Source: Bordetella ansorpii
Lineage (GTDB): Bacteria > Pseudomonadota > Gammaproteobacteria > Burkholderiales > Burkholderiaceae_B
Length of the DNA: 64,000 nt
Assembly (NCBI RefSeq): GCF_900078705.1
Contig: NZ_FKIF01000010.1
Coordinates: forward strand, 186,001 to 250,000
Direction: 5' to 3'
Position numbers and translations under genes: made by a program. The notes under the pieces were generated by a model. It made no database searches, was not told the origin of the DNA, and worked only from the letters and a program-made list of their open reading frames with translations. This document shows, one piece after another, positions 32,896-40,258 of the stretch. Numbering within the stretch: the first letter of the stretch is position 1; each line of letters opens with the position of its first letter.

Positions 32896-33825
32896 ATGGA
32901 TATCTTCACGCAGCAACTCATCAACGGCCTGACCCTGGGCAGCGTGTACGCGCTGGTCGCCCTGGGCTACACGATGGTCTACGGCATCATCGGGCTGATC
33001 AATTTCGCGCACGGCGACGTGGTCATGCTGGGGGCCATGACGGCCACCATGATCGCGGCCTCCCTGATCGGCGCCGATCCCTCCGTGTCGGCCTTCGCCG
33101 TCATCGGCCTGGGCCTGGCGGCCGCCATTGCGCTGTGCATGGCGGTGGGCTGGACCGCCGAGCGCGTGGCCTACCGGCCCCTGCGGCGCGCGCCAAGGCT
33201 GGCGGCGCTGATCACCGCCATCGGCGTGTCCATCATTCTGCAGAACGTGGCCATGATGGTCTGGGGCCGCAATTACCTGAGCTTCCCGCAGGTGTTGTCG
33301 CCGCGCGTATTCGAGCTGGGCGGCGCGCGCATCAGCACGCTGCAGGTCGCCATCATGCTGATCGCCGGCGCCATCATGGCGGGGCTGGTGGCCGTGGTGC
33401 ACCGCACCCGCCTGGGCACGGCCATGCGCGCCACCGCGCAGAACCGCGAGGTGGCGGGGCTGATGGGCGTGAACATCAACACGGTGATCTCGGCGGCGTT
33501 CCTGATCGGCTCGGCGCTGGCCGCCGTGGCGGGCGTCATGGTCACTACCTACTACGGCGTGTCGCAATACACCATGGGCTTCATGCTGGGCCTGAAGGCG
33601 TTCACGGCGGCGGTGCTGGGCGGCATCGGCAACCTGGGCGGCGCCATGGTCGGCGGGCTGCTGCTGGGCGTGATCGAGGCCATGGGCTCGGGCTACATCG
33701 GCGACCTGACCGGCGGCTTCCTGGGCAGCCATTACCAGGACGTGTTCGCCTTCGTGGTGCTGGTGATGGTGCTGATCTTCCGCCCGTCCGGCCTGCTGGG
33801 CGAGCGCGTGGGAGATCGCGCATGA
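32896..33825 (+). CDS. livH: Branched-chain amino acid ABC permease LivH
   Basis: This 309-residue permease of the LivH class starts MDIFTQQLINGLTLGSVYALVALG and has about eight membrane segments and NFAHGDVVMLGA. Its last codons overlap livM in ATGA. The 187 bases between livK and this gene are GC-rich and hairpin-prone (CGCCGGCG repeated near 32730), which may allow a higher livK transcript level. Confidence 0.94.
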   Translation: MDIFTQQLINGLTLGSVYALVALGYTMVYGIIGLINFAHGDVVMLGAMTATMIAASLIGADPSVSAFAVIGLGLAAAIALCMAVGWTAERVAYRPLRRAPRLAALITAIGVSIILQNVAMMVWGRNYLSFPQVLSPRVFELGGARISTLQVAIMLIAGAIMAGLVAVVHRTRLGTAMRATAQNREVAGLMGVNINTVISAAFLIGSALAAVAGVMVTTYYGVSQYTMGFMLGLKAFTAAVLGGIGNLGGAMVGGLLLGVIEAMGSGYIGDLTGGFLGSHYQDVFAFVVLVMVLIFRPSGLLGERVGDRA

Positions 33826-34901
33826 CCGCCAACCCGATACGCTGGGCGCCGCGCCAGATCGCCGCCATCGTCCTGATCGGCGCGGTGCTGGCCGTGCTGC
33901 CGTTCGTGCTGGGCCTGGCGGGGCAGGGCTGGGTGCGGATCCTGAACTTCGCCCTGCTGTACGTGATGCTGGCCGTGGGCCTGAACATCGTGGTGGGCTT
34001 CGCCGGCCTGCTGGACCTGGGCTACATCGCCTTCTATGCGGTGGGCGCCTACACCTGGGCATTGCTGGCCTCGCCGCACTTCGGCCTGCACCTGCCGTTC
34101 TGGGCCATCCTGCCCATCGGCCTGGCGGTGGCCGCGCTGTTCGGCGTGATGCTGGGCGCGCCCACCTTGAAATTGCGTGGCGACTACCTGGCCATCGTCA
34201 CGCTGGGGTTCGGCGAGATCATCCGCATCTTCCTGAACAACCTGAACGCGCCGGTCAACATCACGAATGGTCCGCAGGGCATCAACCGCATCGATCCCTT
34301 CATGATCGGCGAGTTCACCTTCAGCCGCGCGCAGACCATCCTGGGCATCCGCTTCACGGGGCCCGAGAAGTACTACTACCTGCTGCTGGCCATGGTGCTG
34401 CTGATCCTGCTGGTGTGCGTGCGCCTGCAGAATTCGCGCATCGGCCGCGCCTGGGAGGCGATCCGCGAAGACGAGATCGCCGCCAAGGCGATGGGCATCA
34501 ACACCCGCAACGTGAAGCTGCTGGCCTTCGCGATGGGCGCGTCGTTCGGCGGCGTGGCGGGCTCGATGTTCGCGGCCATGCAGGGCTTCGTCAGCCCGGA
34601 AAGCTTCAGCCTGACCGAGTCCATTTCCATCCTGTGCATGGTGGTGCTGGGCGGCATGGGCAATATTCCCGGGGTGATCCTGGGCGCGCTGATCCTGGCG
34701 GCCTTGCCCGAGTTCCTGCGCGCGGTGGTCGAGCCCGCGCAGCGCATGCTGTTCGGCGACGTGGTGCTGGATCCCGAAGGCATCCGCATGCTGCTGTTCG
34801 GCCTGGCGATGGTGCTGGTGATGTTGTTCCGCCCGGCCGGGCTATGGCCCTCGGCCGTGCGCCGGCGCGAGCTGGCCAGCCGCGAAGGAGGTGCGGCATG
34901 A
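33822..34901 (+). CDS. livM: Branched-chain amino acid ABC permease LivM
   Basis: This 359-residue permease has the LivM features GLNIVVGFAGLLDLGYIAF and KLRGDYLAIVTLGFGEIIR, and EAIREDEIAAKAMGIN as the ATPase-contact loop. It pairs with LivH to form the channel. The start overlaps the livH stop (ATGA). Its own stop overlaps the ATG of a 16-codon reading frame that leads into livG. Confidence 0.95.
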   Translation: MTANPIRWAPRQIAAIVLIGAVLAVLPFVLGLAGQGWVRILNFALLYVMLAVGLNIVVGFAGLLDLGYIAFYAVGAYTWALLASPHFGLHLPFWAILPIGLAVAALFGVMLGAPTLKLRGDYLAIVTLGFGEIIRIFLNNLNAPVNITNGPQGINRIDPFMIGEFTFSRAQTILGIRFTGPEKYYYLLLAMVLLILLVCVRLQNSRIGRAWEAIREDEIAAKAMGINTRNVKLLAFAMGASFGGVAGSMFAAMQGFVSPESFSLTESISILCMVVLGGMGNIPGVILGALILAALPEFLRAVVEPAQRMLFGDVVLDPEGIRMLLFGLAMVLVMLFRPAGLWPSAVRRRELASREGGAA

Positions 34902-34948
34902 GCGGGATGACGGCAGTCGGGACCCCGGCGCGGGAGGTGCTCGCATGA
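34898..34948 (+). CDS. 16-codon mini-ORF coupling livM and livG
   Basis: ATG at 34898 overlaps the livM stop as ATGA and is preceded by a full AAGGAGGT ribosome site. The frame MSGMTAVGTPAREVLA ends in TGA at 34946-34948, again overlapping the livG ATG (34945) as ATGA. LivG itself has only GGGAGG in front. The peptide matches no family I know. It may serve only to pass ribosomes on to livG. Confidence 0.45.
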   Translation: MSGMTAVGTPAREVLA

Positions 34949-35826
34949 CCGCCTTGCTTCGCGCCCAGAACCTGAGCAAGCGTTTCGGCGGCCTGCAGGC
35001 CCTGTCGGAAGTCAGCTTCGATATCCAGGCGGGCGAAATCTACGGACTGATCGGCCCGAACGGCGCGGGCAAGACCACGCTGTTCAACGTGCTGACCGGC
35101 CTGTACGTGCCCGAGTCGGGACGCTGCGTGTTCGACGGCGAGATCCTGCTGGGCCGCAAGCCGCACGAGGTGGCGCATGCGGGGCTGGCGCGCACCTTCC
35201 AGAACATCCGCCTGTTCGCCAATCTCAGCGCCATCGAGAACGTGATGATCGGCCGCCACGTGCGCACGCATGCGGGCGTGCTGGGCGCCGTGTTCCGCAC
35301 CCGCGCGCAGCGCGAGGAAGAGGCGGCCATCGAGGCCCATGCGCACAGGCTGCTGGATTACGTGGGCATCGGCGCGCGGGCCAACGACGTGGCGCGCTCG
35401 CTGTCCTATGGCGACCAGCGTCGCCTGGAGATCGCGCGGGCCCTGGCCACCGATCCCAAGCTGCTGGCGCTGGACGAGCCGGCCGCCGGCATGAATGCGT
35501 CCGAGACGCGCGTGCTCAGGGGACTGATCGAGAAGATCCGCGACGATGGCGTCACGGTGCTGCTGATCGAACACGACATGAAACTCGTGATGGGCCTGTG
35601 CGACCGCGTGCTGGTGCTGGAATACGGCAAGGTGCTGGCGATGGGCCGGCCCGCCGAGGTGCAGAAGGACCCAAGGGTGATCGAGGCGTATCTGGGGGCG
35701 GGCGCGGCGGCGGGTGCAACGGCGGGCGCAGCGGCGGGTGCCACGGCGGGCGCAGCGGCGGGCGCAGCGGCAGCAGCCGTGCCTCCTCCCGCCGGCGGGA
35801 CATCGCGGCGGGAGGGGGCACGATGA
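34945..35826 (+). CDS. livG: Branched-chain amino acid ABC ATPase LivG
   Basis: This 293-residue ATPase has Walker A GPNGAGKTT, signature LSYGDQRRLEIARAL, Walker B LLALDEP and switch EHDMKLV. The family domain ends near residue 250 (PRVIEAYLGA). A tail of about 40 residues rich in Ala/Gly follows, built from an imperfect DNA repeat. The gene overlaps livF in ATGA. Confidence 0.94.
   Translation: MTALLRAQNLSKRFGGLQALSEVSFDIQAGEIYGLIGPNGAGKTTLFNVLTGLYVPESGRCVFDGEILLGRKPHEVAHAGLARTFQNIRLFANLSAIENVMIGRHVRTHAGVLGAVFRTRAQREEEAAIEAHAHRLLDYVGIGARANDVARSLSYGDQRRLEIARALATDPKLLALDEPAAGMNASETRVLRGLIEKIRDDGVTVLLIEHDMKLVMGLCDRVLVLEYGKVLAMGRPAEVQKDPRVIEAYLGAGAAAGATAGAAAGATAGAAAGAAAAAVPPPAGGTSRREGAR
35697..35782 (+). 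repeat. Imperfect tandem GC repeat coding for the LivG tail
   Basis: Units close to GCGGCGGGTGCAACG and GCGGGCGCAGCG follow each other seven or so times and encode alternating GA(A/T)A residues. The unit length is a multiple of three, so unit gain or loss would keep the frame. This is a candidate length-variable locus. Confidence 0.6.
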
Positions 35827-36590
35827 CCCAGGCAACGATGAATACGGCCGCGCCTGCCGCCACCGGGCCCGGGGCCGCCCACGCCATGCTGGCCCTGGAC
35901 GACGTCCAGGTGGCCTACGGCGGCATCCGCGCCGTGCGCGGCGTATCGCTGCACGTGGATCCCGGCGAACGCGTCTGCCTGATCGGCGCCAACGGCGCGG
36001 GCAAGAGCACCACGCTGCGCGCCATCTGCGGCCTGGTGCCGCTGGCCGGCGGCGCGGTGCGCTACGACGGCCAGTCCATCGGCGGCGGCCCGCCGTTCGA
36101 GCTGGTGCGCCAGGGGCTGGTGATGGTGCCCGAGGGCCGCGGCATCTTCGGCCAGCTCACCATCGAGGAGAACCTGTCCATGGGCGCCTACGTGCGCCGC
36201 GATACCGAGCAGATCAAGCGCGACGTCGAGCGCGTGTTCGAGCTGTTCCCGCGCCTGGCGGAACGCCGCCGCCAGGCGGCCGGCACGCTGTCGGGCGGCG
36301 AGCAGCAGATGGTGGCCATGGGCCGCGCGATGCTGGCCCGGCCGCGCCTGCTGCTGCTGGACGAGCCCTCGATGGGCCTGGCGCCGCTCATGGTGGAAAA
36401 GGTCTTCGAGGCGGTGCGCATGATCGCCGCCGAGGGCGTGACCATCCTGCTGATCGAGCAGAACGCGCGCCTGGCCCTGGAACACAGCGACCGGGGCTAT
36501 GTGATGGAGTCGGGCGAGCTGACGCTGTCCGGCCCCGCCGCGCAACTGCTGGACGATCCGAAGGTCCGCGCGGCCTATCTGGGCGAGTAG
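35823..36590 (+). CDS. livF: Branched-chain amino acid ABC ATPase LivF
   Basis: This 255-residue ATPase has Walker A GANGAGKST, signature LSGGEQQMVAMGRAM, Walker B LLLLDEPSMGLAP and switch EQNARLAL. An extra 20 residues precede the usual start (MLALDDVQVAYGG). The ATG at 35823 overlaps the livG stop. It is the last gene of the liv operon; structured sequence and a terminator follow. Confidence 0.95.
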   Translation: MTQATMNTAAPAATGPGAAHAMLALDDVQVAYGGIRAVRGVSLHVDPGERVCLIGANGAGKSTTLRAICGLVPLAGGAVRYDGQSIGGGPPFELVRQGLVMVPEGRGIFGQLTIEENLSMGAYVRRDTEQIKRDVERVFELFPRLAERRRQAAGTLSGGEQQMVAMGRAMLARPRLLLLDEPSMGLAPLMVEKVFEAVRMIAAEGVTILLIEQNARLALEHSDRGYVMESGELTLSGPAAQLLDDPKVRAAYLGE

Positions 36591-36624
36591 CGCCGCGTGC
36601 GTGGTATCTTGTCTCTCATGGCCC

Positions 36625-36681
36625 ACGCGCGCATCGCCCGAATTATTCGAACCCAACCATCGCTGGTGGGTTAGCGCGCGT
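36625..36681. other. Long hairpin after livF
   Basis: ACGCGCGC (36625-36632) pairs with GCGCGCGT (36674-36681), and inside it AACCC-ACC (36650-36658) pairs with GGT-GGGTT (36665-36672). There is no T-run after it. It may be a transcript-end structure or the edge of the mobile-element remnant that starts here. Confidence 0.45.
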
Positions 36682-36696
36682 CCGTATTGCCAGCAC

Positions 36697-36722
36697 AAAC
36701 CCGCCCGACGAGGCGGGTTTTT
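36697..36722 (+). terminator. Terminator of the liv operon
   Basis: AAACCCGCC and GGCGGGTTT form a 9-bp stem with a six-base loop and a T-run of five. It lies just upstream of the ATPase::ParB fusion gene. Confidence 0.9.
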
Positions 36723-36723
36723 C

Positions 36724-36760
36724 CATCTCCGAGGGCGTTTTTCCCCACTCATCGGAGATG
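36724..36760 (+). promoter_or_regulatory. Hairpin that can hide the ribosome site of the fusion gene
   Basis: CATCTCCGA (36724-36732) is perfectly complementary to TCGGAGATG (36752-36760). The second arm contains both GGAG and the ATG at 36758. With the terminator directly in front, it resembles an attenuation leader. Confidence 0.5.
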
Positions 36761-37546
36761 ACCATGCCATCGTCAACCTCGTTTCCCACGCCCATGCTGC
36801 ACCTGCTGTGCGGCAAGATCGGCTCGGGCAAGTCCACGCTGGCCGCGCATCTGGCCGGACAACCGCATACGGTGCTGATCAGCGAGGATGCCTGGCTGGC
36901 AGCGCTCTATCCCGGCGAGATCGCCGCGTTGCCGGATTACCTGCACCGCGCGGCCCGGTTGCGGCACGCGATGGCGGACCACGTGCCCGCGCTGCTGGCG
37001 GCGGGTAAGCGCCTGCCGAACACGCCCTTGACGGTTCAGCCTACGCAGCAGCGCACCGATGCCGCCATGGAAAGCGCAACGGCCTGGCAGGCGGTCCAAA
37101 AGGAAATGGAGCTGCACACGCGGGACGTGCCCGGCGACCGGGACGCGGTATTGCCCTGGTTGCTGGAACGTGCGCAGGCGGACAACCTCGGCCTGTTGGC
37201 CGCGTTGCTGGCCGCGACCGTCTATCGCGTTCGAGGCTACAACCAATCGCCCGATACCCGACACCTGGACCGTCTTGCGGGTGTGGTCGGCCTGGACATG
37301 GCCAAGTGGTGGTCGCCCACGGCACAGACGTATCTGAGCCATGTGTCCAAGGACCGCATCGCCGCCGTCGTGGCCGAGGTGGTGGGCGATGGTGAAGCCA
37401 AGCCGCTGCTGGCGATGAAGAAGGGGGAAGCCGCTGCCGCTGCCGAGCGGCTGCTCGACGGCAAGGGATGGGTGCCTGAGCTGATGCGTGGCGCGTCTCT
37501 GCTGACCGATCCCGAGCCAGAAGGCGCGGACGACGCAATGCAGTAA
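36758..37546 (+). pseudogene. Chimeric gene: P-loop kinase N-part fused to ParB C-part
   Basis: The 262-codon frame is intact but composite. Residues 1-83 look like the start of a small P-loop ATPase/kinase (GKIGSGKS at 19-26, ISEDAWL), breaking off at LLAAG where such kinases continue with the substrate loop. Residues from about 90 on resemble the C-terminal part of large plasmid- or ICE-type ParB partition proteins (AKWWSPTAQTYLSHVSKDRI, LLAMKKGEAA, LLDGKGWVPELMR). The DNA-binding and CTPase parts of ParB are missing. I infer a deletion that joined two genes in frame. Whether the product has any function is open. Confidence 0.6.
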
Positions 37547-37596
37547 ACGCGCGGAGCCGGTCGGGGCATCCCAGGCCGACCGTCTAAAAAAGCACC

Positions 37597-37639
37597 TTGC
37601 CCTACCAATAAAGTGTTAGTACAATTAATTCATGCTAAC
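37597..37639 (+). promoter_or_regulatory. Toxin-antitoxin promoter and operator
   Basis: TTGCCC (37597-37602) and TACAAT (37620-37625) are 17 bases apart. The expected start of transcription falls on or next to the A of the toxin ATG (37632), so the mRNA would be leaderless or nearly so. GTTAG (37615-37619) and CTAAC (37635-37639) form an inverted repeat across the -10 box and the start codon, a plausible site for self-repression. Confidence 0.65.
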
Positions 37640-37943
37640 CGTTATCGAAACCGATGAATTCACCACCTGGGCCGCGAAGGTGTGGAGCGACTCCGAACGG
37701 GAGGCATTCGTAGACTGGATCGCGGCGAACCCTGAAGCCGGGGATGTTATCCCTGGCTCGGGCGGGTGCAGAAAGGTGCGGTGGTCCCGCGCCGGTATGG
37801 GGAAGCGAGGCGGCGCCCGCGTGATCTATTACCTTCGGCTGGCCAGCGGCGAAGTGGTGCTGCTGATCGTGTACGCCAAAGCCAAGTTCGATAACCTGCC
37901 CGCGTCGTTTCTCGCCAAACTCAAGGAGTGCTTTGATGCCTAA
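37632..37943 (+). CDS. RelE/HigB-type toxin
   Basis: This 103-residue protein has the RelE/ParE fold pattern (CRKVRWSRAGMGKRGGARVIYY, LLIVYAKAKFDNL), where basic residues and the late Tyr/Arg form the mRNA-cleavage or gyrase-binding face. It would act as a ribosome-dependent ribonuclease or a related poison. It is the first gene of the pair, overlapping the antitoxin gene by eight bases. The gene has no ribosome site in front, in line with a leaderless start. It probably stabilised the mobile element whose remains surround it. Confidence 0.85.
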   Translation: MLTVIETDEFTTWAAKVWSDSEREAFVDWIAANPEAGDVIPGSGGCRKVRWSRAGMGKRGGARVIYYLRLASGEVVLLIVYAKAKFDNLPASFLAKLKECFDA

Positions 37944-38217
37944 GAAACCAGATGCCGAGATGGCCGAGTTTGAAGCAGCCCTGTTGCGTAGCGCCAAGCA
38001 GGCTGTTGACGGTCAATATGCCCGAGTGCATACGCCTGATGAGATCGTGCGGCGGCGTGGTCGGCCCGTCGGTAGTACCGCCGCCGTGCGTAAGTCCGCT
38101 ACGACCATCCGCCTGGATGAAGAGGTCTTGGCGGCGTTCAAGGCAACTGGCCAGGGGTGGCAGACCCGTATGAACAATGCGTTGAAGGACTGGCTGAAGT
38201 CTCACCAGATGAGCTGA
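37936..38217 (+). CDS. BrnA-like antitoxin
   Basis: This 93-residue protein has a polar N-part and a C-part with TIRLDEEVLAAFKATGQGWQTRMNNALKDWL, which resembles the ribbon-helix-helix of the BrnA family. It should bind the toxin with one end and the promoter palindrome with the other. The ATG at 37936 has AAGGAG at a proper distance inside the toxin gene. BrnA proteins usually pair with BrnT; here the partner is RelE-like, so this is a hybrid module. Confidence 0.82.
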   Translation: MPKKPDAEMAEFEAALLRSAKQAVDGQYARVHTPDEIVRRRGRPVGSTAAVRKSATTIRLDEEVLAAFKATGQGWQTRMNNALKDWLKSHQMS

Positions 38218-38253
38218 TCGCCTTTTATGTGCCCCTGCGCAGATAAACCTGCA

Positions 38254-38292
38254 CCAAAGCAAAGGCCGCCTTTTGGGCGGCCTTTGCTTTGG
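38254..38292. terminator. Strong terminator after the toxin-antitoxin pair
   Basis: A perfect 17-bp stem runs from CCAAAGC (38254) to GCTTTGG (38292) with a five-base loop (38271-38275). The rich A and T at the stem ends allow action on both strands. It lies 37 bases after the antitoxin stop codon. Confidence 0.88.
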
Positions 38293-38324
38293 GATGAAAG
38301 GGCAGTGTGGGTTGTGGCGGCCAA

Positions 38325-38439
38325 CCCCACCGGCTTCGCCGGCGGGGCCGTCCTGATGACGCTGTGAACGTCCCCCGGACGTTCACCAGGCCCTTAAGGT
38401 CGCCGTCGACGTGGCCATCGCCGCCCCCCTTAAGGGCCT
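38325..38439. other. Three consecutive perfect or near-perfect hairpins
   Basis: CCCCaCCGGC/GCCGGcGGGG (38325-38347), GTGAACGTCC/GGACGTTCAC with a three-base loop (38364-38386), and AGGCCCTTAAGG/CCTTAAGGGCCT (38388-38399 with 38428-38439) follow one another. There is no gene in this part. It could be a small structured RNA, a replication or transfer site of the former element, or a recombination site. The gap from 38218 to 38866 otherwise holds the terminator, the GGGACA array and no convincing gene. Confidence 0.5.
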
Positions 38440-38645
38440 CACACATGACGCACCCTGGCGGGTTCAGTATGTCTCTGATTTTGATAGGCTTTCTTGTCGA
38501 TCGATTTACCGTCTCCGTCAGACAAAAAAACACCGTATAGGCAGGCTGCCCGCGCCGCATAGGGTTTTCCGGGCCGCCAGTGCGTATACACTTGACGTGC
38601 AAGACGCGAAAATACAGCGGTCGTACTGCATCTTCTGAAGCCGCC

Positions 38646-38705
38646 GGGACATAGCGGGGACAGGGCGGGACACCGGTGCGAAGTAGACGGGACATGCGCG
38701 GGACA
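38646..38705 (+). repeat. GGGACA array, iteron-like
   Basis: GGGACA occurs five times at 38646, 38657, 38667, 38689 and 38700. The intervals are 11, 10, 22 and 11 bases, so all copies face nearly the same side of the helix. Most are preceded by CG or GC. Such arrays are typical of plasmid replication origins bound by a Rep protein. No rep gene is left in the window. Confidence 0.6.
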
Positions 38706-38866
38706 GCATGGAGACGAAAACAGACGATTGTGAAAGGCCGCTTTCGACCGAGGCTGTGTGAAACCCTTTCGTCTTGAAAACCGCAGCCTAATTGTCTGGA
38801 TCGCCAACTTGGGAGATCTTCACTTCGATTTGTCGGCGCGAGGCTCAATCGTGACAGTTTGAAACG

Positions 38867-39052
38867 CTGAACAAGTACAGCTTCTTTGGCACGCTGAAGG
38901 CCGAGTACTTCCATCTCACCGAGTTCGAAGACGTCGACGCATTGAAGGCAGGACTGAAGGGCTACATTGACTACTACAACCGGCACCGCATCAAATCGAA
39001 ACTTGGTGGACTAAGTCCCGCGGCATATCGAATGCGGGCGGGAAAAAACTAA
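38867..39052 (+). pseudogene. IS3-family transposase OrfB, C-terminal fragment
   Basis: Sixty-one codons encode the end of an IS3/IS150-type DDE transposase (FFGTLKAEYFH with the catalytic Glu, IDYYNRHRIKSKLGGLSPAAYR) and end in TAA. The rest of the gene is missing. CAACTCTTGGGGGTCAGTTCA-like sequence just after the stop is the probable right inverted repeat of the same element. Confidence 0.82.
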
Positions 39053-39123
39053 CGATTCAACGTCCAACTCTTGGGGGTCAGTTCAGTTTCGCGGAGGCTC
39101 CAACTCTTGAGAGAATGTGAGCC

Positions 39124-39656
39124 ATGAGCAAGAACAACGCGAACAAGTTTTCCCCTGAAGTGCGCGAGCGCGCAGTGCGCCTGGTGCAGGAGTCTCGCAG
39201 CGAGTATCCATGTTGTGAATGGCGGTCGAGTCGATCGCGCCCAAGATCGGCTGCTCGGCTCAGACGCTGTTGACCTGGGTCGAGCGGCATGAAGTCGACA
39301 GCGGGCAGCGCGAAGGCATGACCACCAGCGAGCGCGAACGGATCAAGGAGCTGGAGCGGGAGAACTGCGAGCTTCGCCGTGCCAACGACATCCTGCGCAC
39401 GGCCAGCGCTTTTTTCGCGCAGGCGGAGCTCGACCGCAAGCTGAGTCGTAAACACCTACATCGACCGGCACCGGGTGTCTACGGGGTCGAGGCGATCTGC
39501 AAGGTGTTGCAGGTTGCCTCGTCGGCCTATCGGCGCCACGCCGCGCGGCTGCGCGAACCGTCGCGGCGCAGCGACCGTGCTCGGCGTGACGAACATCTGA
39601 AGCCACAAATCCATCGGGTCTGGCAGGAGAACCATCGCGTGTACGGTGCGGACAAC
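39124..39656 (+). pseudogene. IS3-family OrfA and 5' OrfB, frameshifted and truncated
   Basis: A second IS3-type element begins with an OrfA ([20 protein letters not shown]) whose frame is lost near 39205-39215 and resumes one frame away ([21 protein letters not shown], then a leucine-zipper-like [15 protein letters not shown]). The end of OrfA has no stop and reads on into the start of OrfB ([32 protein letters not shown]). At 39657 the sequence switches to a group II intron maturase. The DDE core is absent, so the element is dead. Confidence 0.82.
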
Positions 39657-40040
39657 TTCTTGGGGTTCAGCCACATCTGTGGGAAGTCCCGGTTGAACGG
39701 GTGGTTCCAACTGAAGCGGCTGACCTCGGCGAAGCGAATGCGTGCCCGCCTCAGGGCGATTTGACAGGCGCTAATGCGCCGTATGCACGAAGCGATCCCC
39801 GTAGTCGGTCGCTGGCTGCGGCGCGTGGTTCAGGTCTACTTCAACTACCTCGCTGTCCCCGGCAATGTGGGCCGCCTGGGCAGCTTCCGCTAAGATGTGT
39901 CACGGGCATGGCTGCACATGCTGCGGCGACGTGGTCAGCATGGACGTATGCCTTGGTCGCGATTCGGACGGCTGGTAGAGCGCTCCGTGCCCGCATCAAC
40001 GCTTTGCGTTATGACTCGAGGCAGGAGCCGTATGCGGTAG
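39657..40040 (+). pseudogene. Group II intron reverse transcriptase/maturase, C-terminal remnant
   Basis: Read in a single frame, this is the maturase (X) and end part of an intron-encoded protein: [51 protein letters not shown], and the typical ending TRGRSRMR followed by TAG. Two in-frame stops (TGA at 39762-39764 and a TAA near 39891) break it. The reverse transcriptase domain is gone; the 5' side is fused directly to the IS3 fragment. Confidence 0.8.
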
Positions 40041-40092
40041 TGCCGCTCGTACGGATCTGTGCGAGGGGGCGGGGAGTGATCCCCGTCCCTAC
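40025..40092 (+). ncRNA. Group II intron domains V and VI, remnant
   Basis: The sequence from GAGCCGTATGCGG to GTACGGATC (40025-40057) has the layout of ribozyme domain V. One basal pair is lost and the loop is not a standard tetraloop, so it may be inactive. Domain VI follows as a stem GGGGA/TCCCC with loop GTGA (about 40064-40090). The likely intron 3' end is CTAC at 40092. It overlaps the last maturase codons, as in many bacterial introns. Confidence 0.65.
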
Positions 40093-40200
40093 CGCGACCG
40101 GGAAGCCTAGGAATCCTGAATTGGGCAGGGATTTCAGTTCCCTGCAACCGCATGCATGCTTGAGCCCGCTCGACCCGTTGCGGCGCGAGATAGGCGACCA

Positions 40201-40243
40201 CCAGCCTTTTCACGGATACGGCCTCAAAGGCCGTCTCGGCTGG
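40201..40243. terminator. Nested hairpin between intron remnant and Bug gene
   Basis: ACGGCC/GGCCGT (40218-40234) lies inside CCAGCC/GGCTGG (40201-40206 and 40238-40243). It sits 16 bases downstream of the - strand Bug gene and could end its transcript, though there is only a short AAAAGG tail (CCTTTT on +). Confidence 0.45.
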
Positions 40244-40258
40244 AGGTGACGCCCGCCG

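Noticed and set aside
38225-38986. A 253-codon open frame on the - strand in the mobile remnant
   Set aside because: It runs across a terminator, hairpins and an IS fragment and resembles no protein family.
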